From positions 1 to 10,021 of the forward strand of contig JBOHRN010000017.1 in NCBI GenBank assembly GCA_050732775.1: a stretch of 10,021 nucleotides of DNA, in the 5' to 3' direction. The position numbers were made by a program, and so were the translations under genes. The notes under the pieces were generated by a model, which searched no databases, was not told the origin of the DNA, and saw nothing but the letters and a program-made list of their open reading frames with translations. Below are positions 1-5,195 of the stretch, one piece after another (the first letter of the stretch is position 1; every line of letters begins with the position of its first letter). This DNA is from JBOHRN01 sp050732775. GTDB taxonomy: Bacteria; Gemmatimonadota; Gemmatimonadetes; Longimicrobiales; Longimicrobiaceae.

Positions 1-352
1 CGAACTGTTCGACCCGGAAGCCCCGGAGGTGGCGCAGCAGGCGCTCGGTGCCGCGAACCGTGACCTCGTCGTACATCGGGCTCGGCTCGCCGGAGAAGTC
101 GTAGTACGCGGCGAGGTGGATCACGGACGCGATGTGTTCACCGTGAGCATAGCGTACGCGGGCGAGGCCGTCCCTGATGCTGTCCTCGGAGGTGACGTCG
201 ACGCACACGCATTCCGCCTCTTTCGGCGGGTGCGGGTCGCCGGTGCGGTCGAAGCCCACGACGCGGTGGCGATCGGCGATCTGCCGGATCAGCGCGGCGC
301 CGATGAGGCCACTGCTCCCGGTGACGAGGGCGAGCTCCTTCTGCGATTCCAT
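1..352 (-). CDS. NAD(P)-dependent epimerase/dehydratase (SDR family), N-terminal part
   Basis: The first 117 codons are visible; the rest lies beyond the left edge. The protein opens with a Rossmann dinucleotide-binding motif TGSSGLIG at residues 11-18, has an acidic residue after beta-strand 2 (around D35), a VDVTSED strand at 51-57 and the HLAAYYDFSG segment at 79-88, all typical of extended SDRs such as NDP-sugar epimerases and related NAD(P)-dependent reductases. The substrate cannot be told because the YxxxK active site is not in view. The ATG at 352 is preceded by a purine-rich GGGGGG stretch. It begins 18 bp after the stop of the Met-rich membrane gene on the same strand, so it is probably the third gene of the regulator's transcript. 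Nothing visible ties it to copper directly; it may be a co-transcribed housekeeping gene. Confidence 0.88.
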   Translation of the reverse strand, partial: MESQKELALVTGSSGLIGAALIRQIADRHRVVGFDRTGDPHPPKEAECVCVDVTSEDSIRDGLARVRYAHGEHIASVIHLAAYYDFSGEPSPMYDEVTVRGTERLLRHLRGFRVEQF

Positions 353-370
353 CGAGAGCCCCCCTTTTCC

Positions 371-685
371 TCAGAGGCTGCGCCGCGAGGGGCGGTTCCG
401 GAGGGAATCCACCACCAAGTATACGAAAACCCCCGTCAGACCGAGCATGGCGATGAACTGAACGATCATCATGCCCATCATCGTCATCATCCCACCCATG
501 CCCGTCATGCCGCCCATCATTCCATCCTGCATCATGCCGCCATCCCCCATCATCCCTCCGTTCATCATCCCGCCATTGGCCATCATCCGTCCCATGACAG
601 GAATCGTGGCGAGACCCAGGAGGAGCCAGAGCACCCCCAGGCCGCCGAGAATCCAGAGTACCACGCGCAACGGTCCCGTCACCAT
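371..685 (-). CDS. Small two-helix membrane protein with Met/Gly-rich loop
   Basis: A 104-residue protein with a hydrophobic helix at about residues 7-31, a Met/Gly-rich segment at 31-73 made of repeated GGMM units, and a second hydrophobic helix at 74-92 followed by a basic tail (RNRPSRRSL). By the positive-inside rule the Arg-rich C-terminus is probably cytoplasmic, which would place the Met-rich loop outside. Clustered thioether ligands are a known way to bind Cu(I) or Ag(I) in oxidising compartments, and the gene lies 25 bp downstream of a MerR-family metal regulator on the same strand, so a copper-binding role is plausible. I do not recognise a named family. A GGGAG ribosome-binding site lies just upstream of the ATG at 685. 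Low complexity makes database matches unreliable; function is inference. Confidence 0.8.
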   Translation of the reverse strand: MVTGPLRVVLWILGGLGVLWLLLGLATIPVMGRMMANGGMMNGGMMGDGGMMQDGMMGGMTGMGGMMTMMGMMIVQFIAMLGLTGVFVYLVVDSLRNRPSRRSL

Positions 686-710
686 GATCGATCTCCCGTG
701 AAAGTGTGAG

Positions 711-1118
711 CTATTCCGGTCCCCGGTCGAACGCCTCCAGGATCGGGCAGTCCTCCAGGGTTCCGATCCCCTCGCACGCCCCGATCAGCCTCAGGAGCGT
801 GTCCCGCATCCGCTGCAGGTCGCCGAGCTTCTCCTCGATTTCCGCCACCTTCGCCTCCGCCCGCGCTTTCACGTCCGCCTTGCTCGTGTCCGGCGCGATG
901 CGGAGCGCCAGCAGCTCCTCGATCTCTTTCAAGCTGAACCCCAGCTTCTGAGCCCCGCGGATGAACCGTATACGGGCGACCGCTTCTGGCGGGTAGCGGC
1001 GGTGGCGTGTTCCTCGGCGTGGCGGCTTCTCGATGAGCCCCTTGCGCTGATAGAAGCGCACCGTCTCGACCCCCACTCCGGCCTCTTCCGCGGCTTGGCC
1101 GATGCTCAATGACTGCAT
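711..1118 (-). CDS. MerR-family metal-responsive transcriptional regulator (CueR-like)
   Basis: A 135-residue protein of the usual MerR-family length. The winged-helix DNA-binding domain is at about residues 3-70 (SIGQAAEEAGVGVETVRFYQ, then KGLIEKP and a RRY wing motif), followed by the long dimerisation helix (ADVKARAEAKVAEIEEKL, 81-98) and a C-terminal metal loop ACEGIGTLEDCPIL with C115 and C124. The second half resembles E. coli CueR (ADVK, KVAEIE, ACxG...DCPI). Oddly, the position that is Ser in CueR or Cys in MerR/ZntR is K80 (S79 lies next to it), and the C-x8-C spacing is that of MerR/ZntR rather than CueR, so metal specificity is uncertain; copper is favoured by context. The ATG at 1118 is chosen over longer forms because the HTH starts right there and the promoter palindrome lies just upstream. 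Such regulators twist an over-long promoter spacer to activate transcription. Confidence 0.93.
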   Translation of the reverse strand: MQSLSIGQAAEEAGVGVETVRFYQRKGLIEKPPRRGTRHRRYPPEAVARIRFIRGAQKLGFSLKEIEELLALRIAPDTSKADVKARAEAKVAEIEEKLGDLQRMRDTLLRLIGACEGIGTLEDCPILEAFDRGPE

Positions 1119-1140
1119 GACAATCAACGTCTCTAGGTCC

Positions 1141-1171
1141 AGTTTATTTCCGTACCATGGTACGGACGCAA
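1141..1171 (-). promoter_or_regulatory. MerR-type promoter/operator driving the regulator arm
   Basis: Read on the minus strand: -35 TTGCGT (1171-1166), a 19-bp spacer, and -10 TAAACT (1146-1141). The spacer contains the perfect 16-bp palindrome CCGTACCATGGTACGG at 1150-1165. The 19-bp spacer is the hallmark of MerR-activated promoters, and the half-sites CCGTAC/GTACGG separated by 4 bp are, from memory, the same as in transposon mer operators (CCGTACATGAGTACGG). Transcription would start near 1134, about 16 nt before the regulator's ATG, and should also read the Met-rich membrane gene and the SDR gene. It implies autoregulation. Confidence 0.85.
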
Positions 1172-1235
1172 GGTCTCCGGTTCGGTGAAGCATAATCCCT
1201 GCCAATCCGTTGATCGACCTGAGCATATTGGGGGA

Positions 1236-1281
1236 TTGACACTCGAAGAGGGTTGACATCGATCCCGTTTGTCCGTAGAAT
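1236..1281 (+). promoter_or_regulatory. Near-consensus sigma70 promoter, probably giving a leaderless mRNA
   Basis: TTGACA at 1253-1258, a 17-bp spacer, then TAGAAT at 1276-1281: a perfect -35 and five of six consensus -10 bases. The expected start of transcription is about 1288, immediately before the ATG at 1289, so the transcript would have essentially no leader. A second TTGACA at 1236-1241 has no good -10 at normal spacing and may be chance or an accessory site. The spacing is standard, so it is not of the MerR-activated type. Together with the regulator's promoter it fills the 170-bp divergent gap (1119-1288). Confidence 0.6.
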
Positions 1282-1288
1282 TACCGGT

Positions 1289-1693
1289 ATGAAACTCCGA
1301 TTCCGATTCCTGGCGGCGCTGCTGGCGCTCGTTGCTCCCCTGACCTTCACGGCCCAGGGGGCATGGGCGGCTTCGTGCGCCGGGCAGATGGGATCGGAAA
1401 CCGGCGCGGTATCGTCTCTCGATGCCGCCGCCCCCGGCACGACGTGCATGGCCGGAAGAGATATGGTGCCAGCCGGTGACTCAGGGCAGGGAGACGGAAA
1501 TGATTCCGGTGCTCCGCACTGCCCGACCATGCCCATGGGCGCCACCGGCGCTTGTGGGGCGGCTTTCGCCTTGCCGGCCGACTCCTCTCCCGAGATCGGG
1601 CTCTCCGTCCTGGAAGCTCGGCCTTCTATTTCTCCGGACGACGTGCGGGACCTCCTGCTCGCCGCTGACTTCTTCCGTCCTCCGATCGCGTAA
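1289..1693 (+). CDS. Secreted small Cys-containing protein of unknown function
   Basis: A 134-residue protein with a clear Sec signal peptide (basic MKLRFRF, hydrophobic core to about residue 22, AWA cleavage site near 27). The mature part holds four Cys (C30, C53, C78, C89) with Met or His close by (CAGQM, TTCMAG, HCPTMPM, GACG), then a disordered stretch and a C-terminal DVRDLLLAADFFRPP that may form a helix. I recognise no family. The pattern resembles small exported proteins found beside copper-resistance genes, and Cys/Met/His clusters could bind Cu, but this is inference. The ATG at 1289 has no Shine-Dalgarno sequence; a promoter -10 box ends 7 bp before it, which supports leaderless translation. 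An in-frame TTG at 1253 would add 12 residues before the signal peptide and is less likely. Confidence 0.72.
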   Translation: MKLRFRFLAALLALVAPLTFTAQGAWAASCAGQMGSETGAVSSLDAAAPGTTCMAGRDMVPAGDSGQGDGNDSGAPHCPTMPMGATGACGAAFALPADSSPEIGLSVLEARPSISPDDVRDLLLAADFFRPPIA

Positions 1694-1700
1694 TCTCTCT

Positions 1701-1722
1701 TCGCCGGCAGGCTTGCCGGTGA
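1701..1722 (+). terminator. Hairpin just after the secreted-protein gene; weak terminator candidate
   Basis: CCGGCA (1704-1709), loop GGCT, TGCCGG (1714-1719), extendable by a G-T wobble, a C-G and a T-A pair to 1701-1722. It starts 7 bp after the stop at 1693. No T-tract follows (AATATCC), so it is not a canonical intrinsic terminator; it could stabilise a 3' end or attenuate readthrough. Confidence 0.35.
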
Positions 1723-1765
1723 ATATCCATCAACATCGCTAATGTTTGCTGTCGGGGCGCTACGC

Positions 1766-1794
1766 CCCGGGTCGTACCATTGCTCGGACCCGGG
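1766..1794. repeat. Perfect 8-bp inverted repeat in the spacer before the LTXXQ gene
   Basis: CCCGGGTC (1766-1773) and GACCCGGG (1787-1794) flank 13 bp. Immediately upstream, GGGGCG-CTA-CGCCCC (1754-1768) forms a second, overlapping hairpin, so the two structures are mutually exclusive. The 205-bp stretch 1694-1898 has no convincing ORF or promoter; it holds these inverted repeats and the hairpin at 1828-1853. Confidence 0.5.
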
Positions 1795-1827
1795 CTCCAC
1801 GCCCGAAGCACTGGCGAAATCGAACGA

Positions 1828-1853
1828 TGCCGTAGGGATTTCTCCCTTCGGCA
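1828..1853 (+). promoter_or_regulatory. Stem-loop in the leader of the LTXXQ gene
   Basis: TGCCG-T-AGGGA, loop TTTC, TCCCT-T-CGGCA: ten base pairs with one T-T mismatch and a 4-nt loop. It lies 45 bp before the start codon at 1899 and is followed by CCCCGCC rather than a T-run, so it is not a standard terminator. A leader stability or regulatory element is possible; no known riboswitch class is recognised. Confidence 0.4.
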
Positions 1854-1898
1854 CCCCGCCCCGAGCGGGAGCTGAGACTACGACTACGGAGAAAAATC

Positions 1899-2519
1899 AT
1901 GATTCACAAGCAGATCTTGGGCGCGTTTGCGCTCGCATTCATCCTCGTGGCCGGGCTCGCCACGGCCGGCATCCTCTACGCCCAGAAGGCCGGCGGAATG
2001 GGCGGCATGATGGGGATGATGTCCATGATGGAGAGTTGCCCGATGGCGGGTGCGATGGCCCAGAGCCCCGCGGCGGTGCTCGAGCACCGCGAGGAGCTCG
2101 GCCTGACCGACGCCCAGGTGACCAAACTCGAAGCCCTGCAAGAGGGCGTAAAGCAGGCCCGCATGCAGGCGATGGAACAGATGGGAGTGATTCACCAGGA
2201 GATCGCCGGCGTTACGGGGGATGAGGAGTTTGACGAGGCAGCCACGCGTGCCGCGTTCGACCGGATGGGTGATCTGCACACCGAGATGGGAGTATCCATG
2301 CTCCGCACGCGACACGAGGCCCGTCAGACTCTCACGCCGGAGCAGCGCGAACAACTCGCGGAGCTCGGCGGCGGGATGATGGGCATGGATGGCATGATGG
2401 GGATGATGGGCGGCATGGACATGGAGAACTGTCCCATGATGCAGGACGGCATGATGGACGGTATGGATAATATGGACATGCAAATGCAGGGGTCCGGTCG
2501 CGGATCGATGCAGCGCTAA
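1899..2519 (+). CDS. LTXXQ-motif (Spy/CpxP/ZraP-like) periplasmic Met-rich metal-binding protein
   Basis: A 206-residue exported protein. Residues 1-28 are a signal peptide or anchor (hydrophobic 7-27). The helical core carries two LTXXQ motifs, LTDAQ at 69-73 and LTPEQ at 145-149, the signature of the Spy/CpxP/CnrX/ZraP group of periplasmic chaperones and metal sensors. The core is flanked by two Met-rich blocks, residues 34-53 and 160-196, each with a Cys-Pro-Met (ESCPM with C47, ENCPM with C178). Spy/ZraP members bind Zn or Cu and protect envelope proteins; here the Met/Cys content and the copper genes downstream point to Cu(I) or Ag(I) buffering. A GGAG site precedes the ATG at 1899. It opens the compact part of the plus-strand gene series, though a promoter directly upstream is not evident. 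Confidence 0.85.
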   Translation: MIHKQILGAFALAFILVAGLATAGILYAQKAGGMGGMMGMMSMMESCPMAGAMAQSPAAVLEHREELGLTDAQVTKLEALQEGVKQARMQAMEQMGVIHQEIAGVTGDEEFDEAATRAAFDRMGDLHTEMGVSMLRTRHEARQTLTPEQREQLAELGGGMMGMDGMMGMMGGMDMENCPMMQDGMMDGMDNMDMQMQGSGRGSMQR

Positions 2520-2538
2520 CGAAACCGAACACTCAACC

Positions 2539-2562
2539 GGGGCCGGTCCACGGACCGGCCCC
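2539..2562 (+). promoter_or_regulatory. Perfect 11-bp inverted repeat between the LTXXQ gene and the next gene
   Basis: GGGGCCGGTCC (2539-2549), AC, GGACCGGCCCC (2552-2562): a very stable hairpin 19 bp after the stop at 2519. It is followed by ATAGAGAGGAGAG, the next gene's ribosome-binding site, not a T-run. It could be an intercistronic processing or stability element that raises expression of the LTXXQ gene over the rest, or a Rho-independent-like pause site. Confidence 0.6.
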
Positions 2563-2579
2563 ATAGAGAGGAGAGACTC

Positions 2580-2813
2580 ATGGACTGGCAATGGATCGTG
2601 TTCCTTCTGCCCTGGCTGTTCGTTCTCGCGTGCCCGCTCGCCATGTTCTGGATGATGCGAGGCATGTCGCGCGGGGAGTCCTGCGGCAAGAAGGCAACGA
2701 AGAATCAGGAAACCGCTCCGGCCGCGGCGGCACCGAGCACCGATGAAGAAATTCGGGGGCTGAAGGAGCGCCTGGCGCATCTGGAGGCACGGAACCAACC
2801 CACGGAGAACTAA
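2580..2813 (+). CDS. Small single-span membrane protein with C-terminal coiled coil
   Basis: A 77-residue protein. Residues 5-27 form one transmembrane helix containing C18, M22, M25 and M26, followed by M29 and C35, a Pro/Ala-rich linker (46-53) and a charged heptad-like helix EEIRGLKERLAHLEA (56-70). It has a strong ribosome-binding site (GAGAGGAGAG) before the ATG at 2580 and ends 2 bp before the next start. I recognise no named family with certainty; similar short membrane proteins with a C-terminal helix occur in metal-resistance operons. The Met/Cys residues on the membrane helix could form a transient copper site, and the coiled coil suggests oligomerisation or docking to a partner. 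Function is unknown. Confidence 0.78.
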   Translation: MDWQWIVFLLPWLFVLACPLAMFWMMRGMSRGESCGKKATKNQETAPAAAAPSTDEEIRGLKERLAHLEARNQPTEN

Positions 2814-2815
2814 TC

Positions 2816-3328
2816 ATGAAGAAACGTACAGCAATCATTCTGGTCGTAGCGCTGGTATTCGGGGCGGGCCTGATCGGGGTTTTCTCGCGCGCCACGGGCG
2901 CCCGTGGCGCGCGAACCGCCGCCCCGGCCGGAGGGTGGAGCGCGACCTCGCTCGCCGCCCTTCTTTCGCCGGACACCGCCTGGACGGTGGGCGAGCTCCG
3001 GGAGAACGGGTTGCGGATCATCCCGAGCGGGCGGAGCGATGCCTCGGCGGTGCTCGACCCGGAGCAGTTCGAGAACCCGACGGTTCGTCACGCCTACTGG
3101 GTCGCCACGCAAATCCCCGAAACGCTGAACCAGCTCTACTGCTGGTGCGGGTGCGAGAACCGGGGCATTCACCGCTCCAACCTCCAGTGCTTCGAGGACC
3201 GGATGGGCGCGAATTGCGATGTGTGTGTGGGCACGGCGGAGATCGCGTACGAGATGGTGCAGGACGGCGTGACCGACGCTGGAACGATCCAGGCGGCGGT
3301 CGACGCCGAGTGGGGGCCGAAAAGCTGA
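2816..3328 (+). CDS. PCYCGC-motif protein, copy 1 (membrane-anchored, six conserved Cys)
   Basis: A 170-residue protein with an N-terminal hydrophobic anchor or signal (residues 6-23) and a conserved C-terminal domain at about 84-158. The core is LNQLYCWCGC (104-113), then GIHRS with H119, C125, and ANCDVC (132-137): a CxCxC-x11-C-x8-CxxC pattern with C109, C111, C113, C125, C134 and C137. This matches the domain of unknown function known for its PCYCGC motif (Pfam PF13798, from memory), with Trp in place of the Tyr and Tyr in place of the Pro. Six Cys and a His on the outer side of the membrane strongly suggest metal binding, probably Cu(I) here; no biochemical role is established to my knowledge. 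It starts 2 bp after the preceding gene. A second copy lies at 6605-7051; this one has a longer variable region (residues 25-83). Confidence 0.85.
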   Translation: MKKRTAIILVVALVFGAGLIGVFSRATGARGARTAAPAGGWSATSLAALLSPDTAWTVGELRENGLRIIPSGRSDASAVLDPEQFENPTVRHAYWVATQIPETLNQLYCWCGCENRGIHRSNLQCFEDRMGANCDVCVGTAEIAYEMVQDGVTDAGTIQAAVDAEWGPKS

Positions 3329-3337
3329 GGCACGACC

Positions 3338-3679
3338 ATGAAAGAAATCAAGCTTTATCTGCGGAAAAAGAAGGTGGACGATATAGTCCACGCACTTCGT
3401 GACGCGGGCGTCACGCATATGACGATCACGCACGTCAAATCCCTCGGCAGTGGGGTGGACCCCGACCATGTCCGCATCTCGTTCGAAACGGGCACGAAGT
3501 ACACCGAGACGGCGAAGCTCGAGTTCGTATGCTCGGAGCCGGACGTGGATGTGCTGATCCCGCTGATCGAAACGCACGCCCGAACGGGCGAGCCCGGGGA
3601 TGGCATCATCTTCGTCTCGCCCGTGGACCGGGCGGTCAAGATTCGGACGGGCGTGGAAGGGAGAGAGGCGCTGCGCTGA
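3338..3679 (+). CDS. PII-like signalling protein with atypical T-loop
   Basis: A 113-residue protein of usual PII length. It begins like GlnB/GlnK (MKEIKLYLRKKKVDDIVHAL, then AGVTHMTITHVKSLG) and carries the PII C-terminal region TGEPGDGIIFVSPV (83-96) and KIRTGVEG (101-108), where GlnB has TGKIGDGKIFV and RIRTGEE. The T-loop (about 37-55) lacks the canonical YRGAEY uridylylation motif, having DPDHVRISFETGTKY instead, so classical nitrogen regulation through AmtB or GlnD is unlikely. A PII subgroup called PII-NG has been described beside heavy-metal efflux genes (from memory); this fits that context. It would be cytosolic, trimeric and nucleotide-binding, perhaps modulating the CopA ATPase. 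It starts 9 bp after the PCYCGC gene with a GAGG site, and sits among exported proteins, which is notable. Confidence 0.85.
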   Translation: MKEIKLYLRKKKVDDIVHALRDAGVTHMTITHVKSLGSGVDPDHVRISFETGTKYTETAKLEFVCSEPDVDVLIPLIETHARTGEPGDGIIFVSPVDRAVKIRTGVEGREALR

Positions 3680-3704
3680 ACGGGGACCGAACGAGGCGAG
3701 GCAG

Positions 3705-5195
3705 ATGAAACACCAGGACGTAATGCAACCGCGGGCGGTCGGGCGAATCGACCGACGGAGTTTCTTGCGCACCGGGGTGGCTGCGGTAGTGGGGATCGTG
3801 CCTGGCGCGTCGCTCCTCGCCGCGGGATGTGAGGCTCCGCCCGGGTCCCCGGGCATATCCGAGGCCGGACCCATGCCGGATTCGCTTGGATCCGGTCCCG
3901 CGCGTGACATTCGCCTGGTGGCGGGCGTGGGCGAGGTGGAGGTGGGTCCCGGGCAGGTCTACCGCACCTGGCTCTACAACGGGGAGTTCCCGGGCCCGGC
4001 GATCCGCGTCCGCGAGGGCGAGCGCCTCCGCGTTACGTTGGAAAACCAGCTCCCGGAAGAGACGACGATCCATTGGCATGGCGTCCCGGTGCCGAACCCG
4101 ATGGACGGCGTGCCGAACGTGACGCAGGAACCGGTCGCGCCCGGCGGCGCCTTCGTCTACGACTACCTGGCCGAGCCGGCGGGCAACTACATGTATCACT
4201 CCCACGTTGGGTTGCAGATCGACCGCGGGCTGCTGGGCCCGCTGGTGATCGAGGAGCGAACTCCGCACGTGGAGTACGACCGGGAGTACACGCTGGTCCT
4301 CGATGACTTCCTCCCCGGGGAGCCCGAACCCATGGAGGGGGGTGGGATGATGGGGGGTATGATGGGCGACCGCGAACGTGGCGGGATGATGCGGGGGATG
4401 CGGGATGTGCCCGAGTACGCGGCCTTCCTCGTGAACGGCCGCCCGCCCGCGGACCCGCCCACCTTTGAGATCTCGCGCGGTGAGCGCGTGCGGCTGCGGC
4501 TCATGAATCCCTCCGGCGCCACTGTGTACCGGGTGGCTCTTGCCGGTCACCGCGTCCTCGTTACCCACAGCGACGGCAGACCCGTGCGTCCCGTCGAGGT
4601 GGATGCCCTCCTCATCGGGCCGGGGGAGCGCTACGATGTCACCGTGGAGGCGAACAACCCCGGCATCTGGAACCTGATGGCCGCCAGCGTGAATGCCGGC
4701 TCCGGGGCGGCGCGCGCCGTCATCCGGTACTCGGGGGCGAGTGGACCGGCGCCGGGAGAGGGACAGGTCCCCGATGGAATTCGCGGCGGGCGCCTCCTCA
4801 CGCTGGAAGACCTCCACTCCGTGGAGACCACCGGGGGTTCGAGCGGCCCGGCGGACCGGACCTTCGACTTCACGCTGTCCGGCGGGATGATGATGTCCAA
4901 CGCCTGGACCATCGATGGGCAGGCATATCCCGACGCGGAACCGCTCCCGATCCGCGAAGGCGAGCGGGTCCGGGTGAACATGACCAACATGAGCATGGCG
5001 ATTCATCCGATGCACCTGCACGGCCACTTCTTCCGGGTGCGCGACACGCTCAAGGACACCGTGCTCGTGCCGCCGCACATGGGACGGGTCTCGTTCGAGT
5101 TTACGGCCGACAACCCGGGCGATTGGTTCTTCCACTGCCACAACCTCTACCACATGGAGAGCGGCATGGCCCGGGTATTCACCTACAAAGGATGA
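3705..5195 (+). CDS. Multicopper oxidase (CopA/CueO/laccase type), Tat-exported lipoprotein
   Basis: A 496-residue, three-domain multicopper oxidase. The N-terminus has a twin-arginine motif DRRSFLR (16-22), a hydrophobic stretch and a lipobox LAAGC with C42, so it is probably folded with copper in the cytoplasm, exported by Tat and lipid-anchored. All copper ligands are visible: HWHG (123-126), YHSH (164-167), HPMHLHGH (434-441) and HCHNLYHMESGM (477-488). Type 1 copper: H434, C478, H483, axial M488; trinuclear centre: H123, H125, H165, H167, H437, H439, H477, H479. A Met-rich loop (210-232, EGGGMMGGMMG and more) recalls CueO's substrate-capturing insert and suggests cuprous oxidase activity, making toxic Cu(I) into Cu(II). 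The ATG at 3705 is chosen for the complete Tat signal and a GAGG-type site. It overlaps the next start by an ATGA. Confidence 0.95.
   Translation: MKHQDVMQPRAVGRIDRRSFLRTGVAAVVGIVPGASLLAAGCEAPPGSPGISEAGPMPDSLGSGPARDIRLVAGVGEVEVGPGQVYRTWLYNGEFPGPAIRVREGERLRVTLENQLPEETTIHWHGVPVPNPMDGVPNVTQEPVAPGGAFVYDYLAEPAGNYMYHSHVGLQIDRGLLGPLVIEERTPHVEYDREYTLVLDDFLPGEPEPMEGGGMMGGMMGDRERGGMMRGMRDVPEYAAFLVNGRPPADPPTFEISRGERVRLRLMNPSGATVYRVALAGHRVLVTHSDGRPVRPVEVDALLIGPGERYDVTVEANNPGIWNLMAASVNAGSGAARAVIRYSGASGPAPGEGQVPDGIRGGRLLTLEDLHSVETTGGSSGPADRTFDFTLSGGMMMSNAWTIDGQAYPDAEPLPIREGERVRVNMTNMSMAIHPMHLHGHFFRVRDTLKDTVLVPPHMGRVSFEFTADNPGDWFFHCHNLYHMESGMARVFTYKG

Noticed and set aside
471..600. ATGATG/CATCAT repeats that might be a tandem repeat or CRISPR-like array
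   Set aside because: They are codon repeats for Met and Gly in a coding region, irregular in length, without spacers.
29..709. Plus-strand His-rich ORF of 226 codons
   Set aside because: It is the reverse of the SDR gene and of the Met-rich membrane gene; the HHP repeats are antisense ATG repeats.
1119..1259. N-terminal extension of the MerR regulator by 47 residues
   Set aside because: It would include the promoter palindrome and -10/-35 elements as coding sequence, and the family always starts just before the helix-turn-helix.
1766..1794. Inverted repeat as a second MerR-activated promoter
   Set aside because: No -35 or -10 hexamers flank it at the required distance on either strand; only the operator-like core resemblance remains.
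1144..1854. Minus-strand ORF of 236 codons across the divergent region
   Set aside because: It crosses the MerR promoter, the sigma70 promoter and the secreted-protein gene, has no recognisable domain, and its composition is that of a shadow frame.
1884..2798. Minus-strand His-rich ORF of 304 codons
   Set aside because: The His runs are the antisense reading of the Met (ATG) repeats of the LTXXQ gene, not a real His-rich metal protein.
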